A stretch of DNA of 64,000 nt from Dyella japonica A8 (GTDB lineage: Bacteria > Pseudomonadota > Gammaproteobacteria > Xanthomonadales > Rhodanobacteraceae), in assembly GCF_000725385.1 (NCBI RefSeq), contig NZ_CP008884.1, positions 1,984,001-2,048,000 on the forward strand, read 5' to 3'. The notes beneath the pieces are model-generated. The model saw only the letters and a program-made list of their open reading frames with translations. It was not told the origin of the DNA and searched no databases. The position numbers and the translations under genes are program-made. How positions within the stretch are numbered: position 1 is the stretch's first letter; the number at the start of each line of letters is the position of its first letter. Shown here piece by piece: positions 37,612 through 48,454 of this stretch.

Positions 37612-37851
37612 AGGACCGATCGCCTGGGCAGTGCCGCGTACAACAAGACACTGTCCGAGCGCCGTGCGGCTACGGTGCAGAAATACCTGGCCGTTCATGG
37701 GGCGGCACGTGTACCGATGACCCATCGCGGCGAGGGGGCGACGCAGCCGGTGGTGCAGTGCGATCTGCGGGATCGTCAGGCGGTTATCGCTTGCCTCGCA
37801 CCGAACCGGCGTGTGGAGCTGCTGATCTACGCGGAGGCTGCCGCCCAGTAA
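37612..37851 (+). pseudogene. C-terminal remnant of an OmpA-family peptidoglycan-binding protein
   Basis: 79 codons read TDRLGSAAYNKTLSERRAA, TVQKYLAVHG, then NRRVELLIYAEAAAQ and stop: the OmpA-C peptidoglycan-binding core from the TDxxGS loop to NRRVE. An in-frame TGA at 37600 lies just before it, the usual GHT before D is altered, and no signal peptide or N-domain is present upstream. It is therefore a truncated, probably non-expressed remnant. Short codon slips are likely near 37605. Confidence 0.75.
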
Positions 37852-37886
37852 GCCATCGTTGACCTGATCGACGGTTGGTTTACCGA

Positions 37887-37915
37887 CCCGCCATGCGCTG
37901 CATGGCGGGTTTTTT
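37887..37915 (+). terminator. Intrinsic terminator after the OmpA remnant
   Basis: CCCGCCATGC-GCT-GCATGGCGGG followed by T6; a preserved terminator of the former gene. Confidence 0.9.
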
Positions 37916-38193
37916 ATGGGCGATGCTGGCAGGTCGCTGCCGCGTCATCCGGCCTGCCCAGGCGGGCTTGTGTAAGAGCGTGACGCAGGCCCACTTTGGA
38001 ACATGCTTGCGATCATGAGAGTGCTTTGGCGCGAGCGATTTCGTTTTCTCACCGGGGGATCAGGACACTTTGTCGCGTGTGGGCCTGATTTCTTGACGCG
38101 ATCCGCGAACCGGTTCGATGCTTGGGCGACTTTCAGCACTTGTCGTGGCCCGTCTGGCCGGGCCAAGGTGCCGACCCTGTCCCCAAGGAAACC

Positions 38194-38646
38194 ATGATGA
38201 CGTATCTCTGGATTAAGAGCTTTCACGTGGTGTTCGTCATCGCTTGGATGGCCACGGTTTTCTATCTGCCGCGCATCCTGGTCAATGTCGCCGAGGCCGG
38301 TGAGGAGCCTGCGGTCAGGGCGCGGCTGTTGCTGATGGGGCGCCGCCTGTATCGCTTCGGGCACAACATGTTTGGCATAGCCGCCCTGTTCGGTTTGACG
38401 CTATGGGAGGGTTGGCGCGTTTTTCCGCAGACCTTGCCGAACGTTGTTGCATCGCTCCACTGGATTGACGCCAAGCTCACGCTGGTTGTCCTGATGCTGG
38501 TCTATTTCAGCTGGACTGGCCGACTGCTCAAGCGTGCGGAGAAGGGCGGGGCGCTGCCATCGACAAAGACGCTGCGCATCATGAACGAGCTGCCCGTGCT
38601 GGGGTTGCTTGGCATTGTGTTCCTGGTGATTGCCAAGCCGTTCTGA
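38194..38646 (+). CDS. CopD/HemJ-like small integral membrane protein
   Basis: 150 residues with four transmembrane helices. IKSFHVVFVIAWMATVFYLPRILV and LYRFGHNMFGIAALFGLTLWEG give the conserved His and Arg pattern shared by the CopD domain and the HemJ (UPF0093) protoporphyrinogen oxidase family. The length and motif W(F/M)AxxFYLPR favour HemJ. I cannot decide between haem synthesis and a generic CopD-like role. ATG 38194 follows AAGGA; ATG 38197 is equally possible. Confidence 0.75.
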   Translation: MMTYLWIKSFHVVFVIAWMATVFYLPRILVNVAEAGEEPAVRARLLLMGRRLYRFGHNMFGIAALFGLTLWEGWRVFPQTLPNVVASLHWIDAKLTLVVLMLVYFSWTGRLLKRAEKGGALPSTKTLRIMNELPVLGLLGIVFLVIAKPF

Positions 38647-38675
38647 TCGTTCGCGGCAGGCCTGTTTCTGTTTTC

Positions 38676-38762
38676 TGTGGGAGCGCACCCTGTGCGCGAC
38701 CGGTGACGCGGAAAGGTTTGGGTTTCGCTAGGCGCTTGTCGCGCACAGGGTGCGCTCCCACA
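38676..38762. repeat. REP-like doublet, GTGGGAGCGC family
   Basis: 25-base arms at 38676-38700 and 38738-38762 are inverted copies, nearly identical to the 9167-9278 element. Confidence 0.87.
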
Positions 38763-38804
38763 GGGGCGATGGACCGGGCGTTCGCCGGCCTTCGCCGGCC
38801 TTTT

Positions 38805-38890
38805 TGTAGGAGCGCACTTGTGCGCGACGGGGGGCGCGGGAACGATCGGTTTTAGTCAGGCGCTTTGTCGTGCACAAGTGCGCTCCTACA
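38805..38890. repeat. REP-like doublet, GTAGGAGCGC variant
   Basis: Arms at 38805-38828 and 38867-38890, with CTTG/CAAG replacing the CCTG/CAGG core of the neighbouring copy. Preceded by a GCCGGC self-complementary direct repeat and a T5 run (38781-38805) that may act as a terminator for the CopD/HemJ-like gene. Confidence 0.85.
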
Positions 38891-38907
38891 TGACGCGACG
38901 AAGGCGG

Positions 38908-39921
38908 CTACTCGCCGCGCTGGACATATTCCTTGTACCAGGCCACGAAGCGTGCCACGCCTTCTTCAATGGTCGTGTTCGGCGCGTAGCCCACATCGCG
39001 GCGCAGCGCGGATACATCAGCCCAGGTATCTGGCACGTCGCCCGGCTGCATGGGCAGCAGGCGTTTGTCCACGGTGCGGCCAAGGTTTTGCTCCATCAGT
39101 TCGATGAAGCGAAGCAGCTGCACCGGCTGGTCGTTGCCGATGTTGTAGACCCGATAGGGCGCGCTCGACGTGCCCGGGTTGGGGTGCAGCGCGTCGTAGC
39201 CTTCATCCGGCTTGGCTACGTGATCGAGGGTGCGGATCACGCCCTCGACGATGTCGTCGATATAGGTGAAGTCACGGCTGTGGTTACCGTAGTTGAAGAC
39301 ATCGATGGCCTCGCCACGGCTGATGCGGTCGGCGAACAACATGGGCGACATGTCCGGGCGCCCCCAGGGGCCGTAGACGGTGAAGAAGCGCAGGCCGGTG
39401 GTGGGCAGGTCATACAGGTGGCTGTAGGTGTGGGCCATCAGCTCGTTGGCCTTCTTGCTGGCCGCGTACAGGCTCACGGGGTGGTCGACGGCGTCTTCGA
39501 TGGCGAAGGGCATCTTGCGGTTCGCACCATAGACCGAGCTGGAGGAGGCGTAGACCAGGTGCTCGATCTTCCCGTGGCGGCAGGCTTCCAGGATGTTCAC
39601 GAAGCCCACCAGGTTGCTCTGCACGTAGGCCTGCGGGTTCTTCAGCGAATAACGCACGCCCGCCTGTGCCGCCAGGTTGACCACCCGCTGCGGCTGGAAC
39701 GCGGCGAAGGCCCGGTTCACGGCCTCGGCGTCGGCCAGGTCGGCACGCAGGTGGGTGTAGTGGGGGTGATCGGCGAAGCGCGCCAGGCGGGCTTCCTTCA
39801 ACGACGGGTCGTAGTAGTCGTTGTGGTTGTCGATGCCATAGACCTCGTCGCCGCGCGCCAGCAGGCGCTGGGCCAGGGCGGAGCCGATGAAGCCGGCCGT
39901 GCCGGTGACGAGAATGCGCAT
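38908..39921 (-). CDS. NAD-dependent epimerase, UDP-glucuronate 4-epimerase type
   Basis: 337 residues of the extended SDR family. NAD-binding TGTAGFIGSALAQRL, then YGIDNHNDYYDPSLKEARL (typical of UDP-GlcA/GalA epimerases), AAQAGVRYSL, YASSSSVYG, and the active-site YAASKKANELMAHTYSHLY with Tyr-x3-Lys. RFFTVYGPWGRPDMSP and SRDFTYIDDIVEG also match. It would make UDP-galacturonate for lipopolysaccharide or capsule. GGAGG precedes the ATG. No other polysaccharide genes are adjacent. Confidence 0.92.
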   Translation of the reverse strand: MRILVTGTAGFIGSALAQRLLARGDEVYGIDNHNDYYDPSLKEARLARFADHPHYTHLRADLADAEAVNRAFAAFQPQRVVNLAAQAGVRYSLKNPQAYVQSNLVGFVNILEACRHGKIEHLVYASSSSVYGANRKMPFAIEDAVDHPVSLYAASKKANELMAHTYSHLYDLPTTGLRFFTVYGPWGRPDMSPMLFADRISRGEAIDVFNYGNHSRDFTYIDDIVEGVIRTLDHVAKPDEGYDALHPNPGTSSAPYRVYNIGNDQPVQLLRFIELMEQNLGRTVDKRLLPMQPGDVPDTWADVSALRRDVGYAPNTTIEEGVARFVAWYKEYVQRGE

Positions 39922-39990
39922 CGCAGAACCTCCGGGAATGGGGCGCGCATTCTATCGTCAGCTCTTCTGAGACTGGGCAAATCTACTGAA

Positions 39991-40019
39991 TTGACAGGGC
40001 AGGGTGCGCTAAACTAGCG
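39991..40019 (+). promoter_or_regulatory. Putative promoter of the RNA upstream of thrS
   Basis: A perfect TTGACA (39991-39996) with a poor -10 (CTAGCG at 17-base spacing, or TAAACT closer in). Positioned correctly for a transcript starting near 40022. Confidence 0.4.
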
Positions 40020-40021
40020 TT

Positions 40022-40159
40022 CTTGCCGTACTAACCCTGGAGACAAGGTGGCCCGCGCGTCCTGCGTCGGTCGAGTGTGTGACATGGCGACTACCCACTT
40101 CCAACGCTGATCTGAGCCACGCCTTGTATGTCAGGAAGGGCGCGTGGCGCTCTTTTTTT
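40022..40159 (+). ncRNA. Candidate structured small RNA upstream of thrS
   Basis: A long imperfect closing stem joins CCTG, ACAAGG and TGGC (40036-40052) to GCCA, CCTTGT and CAGG (40116-40135). Inside it, GCGT (40064-40067) and GAGTG (40073-40077) pair with CACTT (40096-40100) and ACGC (40104-40107). An intrinsic terminator follows, GGGCGC-GTG-GCGCTC plus T7 (40138-40159). No coding frame fits. The terminator lies 209 bases before thrS, so this is either an independent sRNA or a terminated leader. Rod shape with an open centre resembles 6S RNA, but I see no 6S sequence identity. Confidence 0.5.
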
Positions 40160-40205
40160 ATGGGTTTTTTTTCGGAGTGCCGGGGAACTACGGTTTTCGG
40201 CCCAC

Positions 40206-40288
40206 CGTCATTCCCGCGAAAGCGGGAATCCAGTGACTTTGAGCTTTAGAAGCAGAGGCGCTGGATTCCCGCTTTCGCGGGAATGACG
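40206..40288. repeat. REP-like doublet, CGTCATTCCCGCGAAAGCGGGAATCCAG family
   Basis: 28-base arms at 40206-40233 and 40261-40288, perfectly inverted, each with an internal CCCGC-GAAA-GCGGG hairpin. Lies between the candidate RNA and thrS. Confidence 0.9.
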
Positions 40289-40368
40289 GGTAGGAAGACC
40301 GAGGTTCTTCGACGCTTCCCAAGAACAAATGAGCACGCTCCGTTGAGCGTCTCGATTCAGGTGCAAAC

Positions 40369-42270
40369 ATGATTGAAATCACGCTACCCGACGGCAGCAA
40401 GCGCCCGTTTGACCATCCCGTGACGGTGCAGGATGTGGCTGCCTCCATTGGCGCCGGTCTGGCCAAGGCCACCCTGGCGGGCAAGGTGGACGGCAAGCTG
40501 GTGGATGCCAGCTTCCCCATCGAGAACAACGCCAGCCTCGAAATCGTCACCGACAAGAGCCCCGAGGCGCTGGATATCCTGCGCCACTCCACGGCGCACC
40601 TGCTGGCGCAGGCCGTGCAGCGCTTGTATCCGGGCGCGCAGGTCACCATCGGCCCGGTGATCGACAACGGCTTCTATTACGACTTCGCCTACGAGCGCCC
40701 GTTCACGCCTGACGATCTGGTGAAGATCGAGGCGGAGATGGAAAAGATCGTGAAGGAAGGCCTGCCGGTGACGCGCAGCGTGAAGTCGCGCGACGACGCG
40801 GTGTCGTTCTTCCGTGGTCTGGGCGAGGAGTACAAGGCCGAGATCATCGAAAGCATTCCGGCGAACGAGGATCTCTCGCTGTACTCGCAGGGTGAGTTCA
40901 CTGACCTTTGCCGTGGCCCGCACGTGCCCAACACGGGCAAGCTGCGCGCGTTCAAGTTGATGAAGGTGGCCGGCGCCTATTGGCGTGGCGACTCCAACAA
41001 CGCGATGCTCACGCGCATCTACGGCACAGCCTGGCTCAACGACAAGGATCTGAAGGCCTACCTGCACCAGTTGGAAGAGGCCGAAAAGCGCGACCATCGC
41101 AAGATCGGCAAGGCGCTGGATCTGTTCCACCAGCAGGAAGAAGGCCCCGGCATGGTGTTCTGGCACCCCAAGGGCTGGGCCATCTGGCAGCAGGTGGAGC
41201 AGTACATGCGCCGCGTGTACCGTCAGAGCGGCTATCAGGAAGTGCGTTGCCCGCAGGTGCTGGACGTGTCGCTGTGGAAGAAATCCGGCCATTGGGACAA
41301 CTACCAGGAGAACATGTTCTTCACCGAGTCGGAGAAGCACACCTATGCCCTGAAGCCGATGAACTGCCCGGGCCACGTGCAGATCTTCAACACCAGCCTG
41401 CACAGCTACCGCGACCTGCCGGTGCGCTACGGCGAATTCGGCGCCTGTCACCGCAACGAGCCCTCCGGCGCGCTGCACGGCATCATGCGCGTACGCGCTT
41501 TCACGCAGGACGATGGCCATATCTTCTGTACGGAAGAGCAGATCGAGTCCGAGGTGACGGCGTTCCACCAGCAGGCCATGAAGGTCTACGGTGACTTTGG
41601 CTTCGAAGACATCGCGCTGAAGATTGCCCTGCGCCCGGACAAGCGCATCGGCAGCGACGAGGTGTGGGATCGCGCCGAGAACGCCCTGCGCGCTGCGCTG
41701 GGTGCCGCCGGTGTGCAGTGGGAGGAGCTGCCGGGCGAGGGCGCCTTCTACGGTCCCAAGATCGAGTACCACATGAAGGACTCCATTGGCCGCGCCTGGC
41801 AGGTCGGCACGATGCAGGTGGATTTCATGATGCCCGAGCGCCTGGGTGCCGAGTACGTGGACGAGAATTCACAACGGCGTCACCCGGTGATGCTGCATCG
41901 TGCCATCGTGGGGTCGATGGAGCGCTTCATCGGCATCCTGATCGAGCACCATGCCGGTCTGCTGCCGACCTGGCTGGCGCCGATGCAGGCCGCCGTGTTC
42001 AGCATTACGGACGCCCAGGCCGACTATGTCCGCGAAGTGGCGCAAACCCTTGTCGATAAAGGTTTCCGGGTGCACGCCGATTTGCGCAATGAGAAGGTCG
42101 GCTATAAAATCCGCGAACATACGTTGCAGAAAGTCCCTTACCTGCTGGTGGTCGGAGATCGCGAGAAGGAATCCGGGGCCGTTTCTGTGCGTACACGTTC
42201 CGGCGAAGACCTGGGCAGCATGCCGCTGGCCGCGTTCGTCGAACGCCTGGAAGCCGAGACCCGTCGCTAA
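40369..42270 (+). CDS. thrS: Threonyl-tRNA synthetase
   Basis: Charges tRNA-Thr. The N-terminal TGS domain ([19 protein letters not shown]), the editing domain ([25 protein letters not shown]) and the class II catalytic core with zinc-binding MNCPGH and motif 2 [15 protein letters not shown] are present. Motif 3 ([18 protein letters not shown]) and the C-terminal anticodon-binding domain are also complete. Length 633 aa is typical. First gene of the translation operon; infC follows after 44 bases. Confidence 0.98.
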   Translation: MIEITLPDGSKRPFDHPVTVQDVAASIGAGLAKATLAGKVDGKLVDASFPIENNASLEIVTDKSPEALDILRHSTAHLLAQAVQRLYPGAQVTIGPVIDNGFYYDFAYERPFTPDDLVKIEAEMEKIVKEGLPVTRSVKSRDDAVSFFRGLGEEYKAEIIESIPANEDLSLYSQGEFTDLCRGPHVPNTGKLRAFKLMKVAGAYWRGDSNNAMLTRIYGTAWLNDKDLKAYLHQLEEAEKRDHRKIGKALDLFHQQEEGPGMVFWHPKGWAIWQQVEQYMRRVYRQSGYQEVRCPQVLDVSLWKKSGHWDNYQENMFFTESEKHTYALKPMNCPGHVQIFNTSLHSYRDLPVRYGEFGACHRNEPSGALHGIMRVRAFTQDDGHIFCTEEQIESEVTAFHQQAMKVYGDFGFEDIALKIALRPDKRIGSDEVWDRAENALRAALGAAGVQWEELPGEGAFYGPKIEYHMKDSIGRAWQVGTMQVDFMMPERLGAEYVDENSQRRHPVMLHRAIVGSMERFIGILIEHHAGLLPTWLAPMQAAVFSITDAQADYVREVAQTLVDKGFRVHADLRNEKVGYKIREHTLQKVPYLLVVGDREKESGAVSVRTRSGEDLGSMPLAAFVERLEAETRR

Positions 42271-42314
42271 GCGGCGGGCCGGCATAAACAAGAACACTTC
42301 TGGAGGATAGTGGT

Positions 42315-42839
42315 ATCGCTACCACCGACACTAAGGGCAATCGCCGTAACCTCGAAATCCGCGTGCCGCGCGTTCGCGTGATCGGCGCCGATTCGGAACA
42401 GCTGGGCATCCTGACCCGTGACGAGGCGTTGGCCTTGGCACAGGAAGCGGGCATGGACCTGGTCGAGATTCAGCCGAACGGCGATCCGCCGGTCTGCCGC
42501 ATCATGGATTACGGCAAGTTCAAGTTCGAAGCCCAGAAGAAGGCCCAGGCGGCCAAGAAGAAGCAGAAGCAGGTCGAGATCAAGGAAGTGAAGTTCCGTC
42601 CGGTCACGGACGTGGGCGACTACCAGATCAAGCTGCGCAACATGCTTCGCTTCCTCGAAGAAGGCGACAAGGTCAAGGTCACCATCCGCTTCCGCGGCCG
42701 TGAAATGTCCCATCAGGACCTGGGCCAGAACCTGGCCAAGAAGATCCAGGAAGATGTGGGCGAGAACGGCGTGGTGGAGTCCTTCCCCCGCCTGGAAGGC
42801 CGCCAGATGGTCATGATGATCGGGCCGAAGAAGAAGTAA
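42315..42839 (+). CDS. infC: Translation initiation factor IF-3, AUC start codon
   Basis: 174 residues that prevent 50S joining and proofread the start codon. There is no ATG/GTG/TTG at the expected N-terminus. TGGAGGA (42301-42307) precedes ATC at 42315, giving (M)[23 protein letters not shown], while the first GTG (42363) would delete conserved residues. IF-3 genes are known to use rare AUU/AUC starts for autoregulation. [39 protein letters not shown] and the C-domain [12 protein letters not shown] are intact. Confidence 0.95.
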   Translation: MATTDTKGNRRNLEIRVPRVRVIGADSEQLGILTRDEALALAQEAGMDLVEIQPNGDPPVCRIMDYGKFKFEAQKKAQAAKKKQKQVEIKEVKFRPVTDVGDYQIKLRNMLRFLEEGDKVKVTIRFRGREMSHQDLGQNLAKKIQEDVGENGVVESFPRLEGRQMVMMIGPKKK

Positions 42840-42855
42840 GCTTTTGGAAGTTAAG

Positions 42856-42888
42856 GAAAAAGCGGCCTTTGGGGTCGCTTTTTCTTTT
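42856..42888 (+). terminator. Intrinsic terminator after infC
   Basis: GCGGCC...GGTCGC within AAAAA/TTTTT arms, 17 bases past infC, followed by T-rich sequence. Because rpmI has its own promoter further on, the operon is at least partly split here. Confidence 0.8.
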
Positions 42889-42997
42889 GGTTTTTTTTAG
42901 GGACGCGCGCCCTCCTTGGGTGAAGCGATGCTTTCCCTGCCCCCGCTTTAGGGGCCAGGACGGTAAGGCATGGGTGCTCGCCCTAACCCCTCCTACC

Positions 42998-43180
42998 CGT
43001 CATTCCGGCGCAGGCCGGAATCCAGTGACGGGGCAACCGGTTGTCGCGGCACGACCCACCCATACGCCTCTGGATTCCGGCCTGCGCCGGAATGACGGTG
43101 AGGGTGGCCGGATCACTGAGGCCAGGTTGGCCCCTCACCCCAACCCTTTCCCCAAAGGGGAGAAGGAGCCGGAGGGGGAT
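42998..43180. repeat. REP-like doublet plus dispersed CCTCACCCCAACCC repeat
   Basis: 28-base arms CGTCATTCCGGCGCAGGCCGGAATCCAG-type at 42998-43025 and 43070-43097 are inverted copies. Then, at about 43132-43180, lies a CCTCACCCCAACCC...TTCCCCAAAGGGGAG element of the kind scattered in Xanthomonadales. These fill most of the 566-base infC-rpmI gap. Confidence 0.85.
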
Positions 43181-43243
43181 AGAGCGAAAAGCGGAGCGGG
43201 AGCCAAAGGCTCACCCGGCCGGTGCGAAAAGGCGGGGCAAAGG

Positions 43244-43273
43244 CTGGCAAATCCCTCCGGACCTCCCTATAAT
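43244..43273 (+). promoter_or_regulatory. Promoter for rpmI-rplT
   Basis: CTGGCA (43244-43249), 18-base spacer, perfect TATAAT (43268-43273). It leaves a leader of about 125 bases before rpmI, long enough for the L20 autoregulatory RNA structure known in other bacteria; I did not identify that fold by eye. Confidence 0.65.
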
Positions 43274-43405
43274 CGCCGGTTCGACCCACCAGGACGGGTC
43301 GTGAACCGATGCTGGCAGGACGGAAAGAGCGCCCCAGGCGCCGCCAGATCAGTCAGAAACCGGGGCAGCTCTTAAAAAGGGCGGGCCCCATCAAGGAGCA
43401 TTCCC

Positions 43406-43603
43406 ATGCCCAAGATCAAGACCAACCGGGCGGCTGCGAAGCGTTTTCGCAAAACCGCGTCGGGTAAGTTCAAGGCCGGTCACGCCTTCAAGTCGCACAT
43501 CCTGACCAAGAAGTCGACCAAGCGTAAGCGCAACCTGCGCGCTACCAACCACGTCAAAGCTTGCGACACCAAGGGTGTGGCACGCATGTTGCCGTATCTC
43601 TAA
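43406..43603 (+). CDS. rpmI: 50S ribosomal protein L35
   Basis: 65 residues, [21 protein letters not shown]...[15 protein letters not shown], a canonical L35. AAGGAG precedes the ATG. rplT follows 16 bases downstream. Confidence 0.98.
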   Translation: MPKIKTNRAAAKRFRKTASGKFKAGHAFKSHILTKKSTKRKRNLRATNHVKACDTKGVARMLPYL

Positions 43604-43619
43604 GGCGGAGGACTAAACC

Positions 43620-43979
43620 ATGGCTCGTGTTAAGCGTGGCGTTACCGCCCGTCGTCGTCACAAGAAGATCATCGGCCGCGCGAAGGGTTACTACAATGCC
43701 CGTCGCAAGGTTTTCCGCGTTGCTAACCAGGCTGTCATCAAGGCCGGTCAGTACGCCTACATCGGCCGCAAGCAGCGCAAGCGTCAGTTCCGCGCCCTGT
43801 GGATCGTCCGTATCAACGCTGCGGCTCGCCAGTTCGGCCTGTCGTACAGCCGTCTGATCAACGGTCTCGCCAAGGCCGGCATCACCGTCGACCGCAAGGT
43901 GCTGGCTGACATCGCCGTGCACGACATCAAGGCGTTTGGCGCGATCGCAGAGAAGGCGAAGGCCAGTCTGGCAGCGTAA
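43620..43979 (+). CDS. rplT: 50S ribosomal protein L20
   Basis: 119 residues ([25 protein letters not shown]...[24 protein letters not shown]), full length. Required for early 50S assembly and a translational repressor of its own operon in characterised species. GGAGG precedes the ATG. Confidence 0.98.
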   Translation: MARVKRGVTARRRHKKIIGRAKGYYNARRKVFRVANQAVIKAGQYAYIGRKQRKRQFRALWIVRINAAARQFGLSYSRLINGLAKAGITVDRKVLADIAVHDIKAFGAIAEKAKASLAA

Positions 43980-43998
43980 TTTGTGCGCTCATCCTTGA

Positions 43999-45120
<1,122 letters not shown>

Positions 45121-45142
45121 ATCGCAGCAGGAACCGATACGC

Positions 45143-47542
45143 ATGAAATTCTCCGAGAACTGGCTGCGCGAACTGGTCGAGATTCAGGCTGACCGCGCGG
45201 CGTTGGCCCATGCGCTGACCATGGCGGGCCTGGAAGTGGAAGAACTCACCCCGCTGGGCGAAGGCCTGGACGGCGTGGTGGTGGCCGAAATCATCGGCGC
45301 CGAAAAGCATCCCGAAGCCGACCGCCTGCAGGTGTGCAAGGTGGACGCGGGGCGGGGCGAGCCGCTGCAGATCGTCTGCGGCGCGCCGAATGCGCGCGTG
45401 GGCATCAAGGTGCCGCTGGCCACCGTGGGTGCGAGCCTGCCGGGCGGCATCAACATCAAGGCGGCCAAGCTGCGTGGCGTGGAATCCTTCGGCATGCTGT
45501 GCTCGGCCAAGGAGCTGGGCATCGACGCCGACGCATCCGGCCTGCTGGAACTGCCGGCCGATGCCCCGGTGGGCCAGCCGCTGGCGGCCTACCTGGGCCT
45601 GCCGGATGCGAGCTTCGAGCTGAAGCTCACCCCGAACCGCCCGGACTGCCTGGGCCTGTACGGTCTTGCGCACGACGTGGCCGCGCTGTTCGGCAGCCAT
45701 GTGAAGACCGGCGAGCAGGCCGCTGCGCCGGTGACCGGCGACGCGCGTCGCGGCATCCGCCTCGAAGCCGGCGCCGACGCACCGCGCTACCTCGGCCGCA
45801 TCATCGAGGGCATCGACGCCAAGGCGCGCACGCCGCTGTGGCTGGCCGAGCGCCTTCGTCGTTCGGGCCTGCGCCCGATCAGCGCCGTGGTCGACGTGAC
45901 CAACTACGTGATGCTGGAACTTGGCCAGCCGCTGCACGCGTTCGACAACGACAAGCTCCATGGCGACATCGTCGTGCGCCATGGGCGCAATGGCGAGACG
46001 CTCAAGCTGCTCGATGGCTCCGAAGCGAAGGTTGACCCGGGCTTCCTGTTGATCGCCGACGACAAGGCAGGCCTTGCCGTGGCCGGCGTGATGGGCGGCT
46101 TTGATTCGCGCGTCACCGATGACACGCGCAACGTGTTCCTGGAATCCGCGCACTTCGCGCCCGCGGCCATCATGGGGCGTGCGCGCAAGCTGGGGATGCA
46201 TACCGATGCGTCGCATCGCTTCGAGCGCGGCGTCGATCCGGCACTGCCGCAGCGTGCGCTGGAGCGTGCGACCGAGCTGCTGCTGGCTATGGCCGGCGGC
46301 AAGGCGGGCCCGGTGCTCGTCGCCGAGAACCTTGCCGATCTGCCGAAACCGGCGACGGTGGTGCTGCGCCGCGCACGTCTGAAGCGCGTGCTGGGTATCG
46401 AGGTGGCCGACGCCGAAGTGGCGCGCATCTTCACTGCGCTGGGCATGAAGGTCGAGGCACAGGCAGACGGCTGGCAGATCACCGCGCCCAGCAGCCGCTT
46501 CGACATCGAGCGCGAGGAGGACCTGATTGAAGAGGTCGCCCGCATCCATGGCTATGACAACATCCCCACCAGCACCCCGGCCGGCGCGCTGACGCTGGCG
46601 GTGGAGCCGGAAGCCCGCCTCAACGAGCTGGCCGTGCGCGAGCAGCTTGCTGCGCGTGGCTACTACGAGGCGGTGAACCTGGCCTTCATCGGCAACGACG
46701 TGCTGCAGCGCTGGGGCATGACCGAACAGCTGGTGCCTTTGGCGAACCCGCTGTCGGCCGACCTGGCCGTGATGCGCCCTTCGTTGTTGCCGGGCCTGAT
46801 CGTGGCGTTGTCGTACAACCGTGCCCGTCAGCAGGAGCGCGTGCGCCTGTTCGAGCTGGGTCGCACCTTCCGTATCGCTGCGGAAGCGGTTGCCCGCAAG
46901 GACGCACCGACCGAAACGCCGACGCTGTCCATCGTGGCCAGTGGCACGGCACATGCCGAGCAGTGGGGCGAGGCTTCGCGCACGCTGGACTTCCATGACC
47001 TCAAGGGCGACCTCGACGCCCTGATCGCCTGGGGTGGCGAGCCGGATCGCTGGGCGGTCCATGCCGATGGCCTGCCGGGCTGGCTGCACCCGGGCCGTGG
47101 CGCCCGCGTCACCCGCGACGGCGTGACCGTGGGTTACCTCGGTGCGCTGCATCCGCAGCTGGCTAAAGCCCTGGACCTGGGCGCCGATGTCCATGTGCTC
47201 GAACTGGAGCTGGAACCGGTTCTGGCCCGCCGCTTGCCCAAGGCCCATGCCGTGCCGCGCTTCCCGTCCGTCCGTCGCGACATCGCCGTGGACGTGCCGG
47301 AAGAGGTGAGCTGGTCACAGATTGAGCAGACGGTCCGCAGCACCCTGGGCGGCCAGCTCAAGGAGCTGCGCCTGTTCGATCGTTATAGCGGGAAGGGGGT
47401 CGAACCTGGCCGAAAGAGTCTCGCTATGGGCTTGATTTTACAGGACGCTTCACGCACCCTTACCGACGACGACGCCGACCGTAACATACGTGAAGCAGTC
47501 GCTGCGTTGGAGATGGCATGCAAGGCGAAGTTGCGAGGATAA
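45143..47542 (+). CDS. pheT: Phenylalanyl-tRNA synthetase beta subunit
   Basis: 799 residues from ATG 45143 ([14 protein letters not shown]). Contains the tRNA-binding OB domain ([24 protein letters not shown]), the B3/B4 editing region ([23 protein letters not shown]), B5 domains, and the C-terminal ferredoxin-fold anticodon domain ([13 protein letters not shown]). Start chosen at the conserved N-terminus; upstream in-frame sequence overlaps pheS in another frame. Confidence 0.98.
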   Translation: MKFSENWLRELVEIQADRAALAHALTMAGLEVEELTPLGEGLDGVVVAEIIGAEKHPEADRLQVCKVDAGRGEPLQIVCGAPNARVGIKVPLATVGASLPGGINIKAAKLRGVESFGMLCSAKELGIDADASGLLELPADAPVGQPLAAYLGLPDASFELKLTPNRPDCLGLYGLAHDVAALFGSHVKTGEQAAAPVTGDARRGIRLEAGADAPRYLGRIIEGIDAKARTPLWLAERLRRSGLRPISAVVDVTNYVMLELGQPLHAFDNDKLHGDIVVRHGRNGETLKLLDGSEAKVDPGFLLIADDKAGLAVAGVMGGFDSRVTDDTRNVFLESAHFAPAAIMGRARKLGMHTDASHRFERGVDPALPQRALERATELLLAMAGGKAGPVLVAENLADLPKPATVVLRRARLKRVLGIEVADAEVARIFTALGMKVEAQADGWQITAPSSRFDIEREEDLIEEVARIHGYDNIPTSTPAGALTLAVEPEARLNELAVREQLAARGYYEAVNLAFIGNDVLQRWGMTEQLVPLANPLSADLAVMRPSLLPGLIVALSYNRARQQERVRLFELGRTFRIAAEAVARKDAPTETPTLSIVASGTAHAEQWGEASRTLDFHDLKGDLDALIAWGGEPDRWAVHADGLPGWLHPGRGARVTRDGVTVGYLGALHPQLAKALDLGADVHVLELELEPVLARRLPKAHAVPRFPSVRRDIAVDVPEEVSWSQIEQTVRSTLGGQLKELRLFDRYSGKGVEPGRKSLAMGLILQDASRTLTDDDADRNIREAVAALEMACKAKLRG

Positions 47543-47543
47543 G

Positions 47544-47843
47544 ATGGCGCTGACCAAAGCAGAGATGGCCGAGCGCCTCTTTCTCGAGGTGGGCCTCAAC
47601 AAGCGTGAGGCGAAAGAATTCGTAGACGCCTATTTCGAGGTGGTTCGCGAAGCGTTGGAAAAGGGCGAGCAGGTGAAGCTGTCGGGTTTCGGCAACTTCG
47701 ATCTGCGTCAGAAGAACCAGCGGCCGGGACGCAATCCCAAGACGGGCGAGGAGATTCCCATTTCCGCCCGCCGTGTGGTGACGTTCCGACCGGGTCAGAA
47801 ACTCAAGGTGCGAGTCGAGGGCTATGCTGGACCAAGGGAATAA
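47544..47843 (+). CDS. ihfA: Integration host factor alpha subunit
   Basis: 99 residues. [72 protein letters not shown] is the DNA-bending beta-arm with its intercalating Pro. Begins one base after the pheT stop with AGGAT as ribosome site. Architectural protein for recombination and transcription; also a host factor for tyrosine integrases such as the one at 48455. Confidence 0.97.
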   Translation: MALTKAEMAERLFLEVGLNKREAKEFVDAYFEVVREALEKGEQVKLSGFGNFDLRQKNQRPGRNPKTGEEIPISARRVVTFRPGQKLKVRVEGYAGPRE

Positions 47844-48180
47844 CACCGAGCTACCCGCCATTCCGGCGAAGCGCTACTTCACGATCGGTGAAGTGAGCGA
47901 ACTGTGTGGCGTCAAGCCGCACGTGCTGCGGTACTGGGAACAGGAATTTCCCGCGCTCAACCCCGTCAAGCGTCGCGGCAACCGTCGCTACTACCAGCGC
48001 CACGACGTGCTGATGATCCGTCAGATCCGTGGCCTGCTGTACGACGAAGGCTTCACCATTACGGGCGCCCGTGCCCGTCTGGAAGGCCCGCAGGCACGCA
48101 TGGAGTCGAGCATTTCCCACCAGATCGTGCGCCAGGTGCGCATGGAGCTGGAAGAAGTGCTGGCGCTGCTGCGCCGCTGA
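47824..48180 (+). CDS. MerR-family transcriptional regulator
   Basis: 118 residues, with the MerR helix-turn-helix ([40 protein letters not shown]) and a coiled-coil tail; no effector domain or cysteine cluster. The ihfA-merR pairing, with a 20-base overlap, is conserved across many gammaproteobacteria. The regulated genes are unknown. Confidence 0.93.
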   Translation: MLDQGNNTELPAIPAKRYFTIGEVSELCGVKPHVLRYWEQEFPALNPVKRRGNRRYYQRHDVLMIRQIRGLLYDEGFTITGARARLEGPQARMESSISHQIVRQVRMELEEVLALLRR

Positions 48181-48244
48181 GTTTCAGCTCAAGGCTTCCG
48201 GTACTGCCAGCCAAGCTGGTAGACTTATCGTCTTGCCGTATCGT

Positions 48245-48321
48245 CGGGGCGTAGCGCAGCCTGGTAGCGCATCTGCCTGGGGGGCAGAGGGTCGTGGGTT
48301 CGAATCCCGCCGTCCCGACCA
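48245..48321 (+). tRNA. tRNA-Pro (GGG), island integration site
   Basis: Acceptor CGGGGCG / CGTCCCG, anticodon loop CTGGGGG (GGG), T-arm GTGGGTTCGAATCCCGC, encoded CCA. The tyrosine integrase starts 133 bases beyond it and points away, the standard arrangement for an island that recombined into the 3' end of the tRNA. The left attachment site therefore overlaps this gene's 3' half; the matching right copy must lie outside the window. Confidence 0.97.
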
Positions 48322-48454
48322 ATTCGGCAACAAAGTTCAAGGGGTTAGGAATCACTAACCCCGCACTTCTTCGAAGTGCTACACCGAACTGCTGCGTCAC
48401 GGTGTTACACCACCCGATCGACGCCCACAGGATCTCCACCCAGGAGATCCATCT

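Noticed and set aside
40022..40159. 6S RNA (ssrS)
   Set aside because: Shape is vaguely similar, but it is shorter than typical 6S RNA and shows none of the sequence I would expect; kept as an unnamed RNA candidate.
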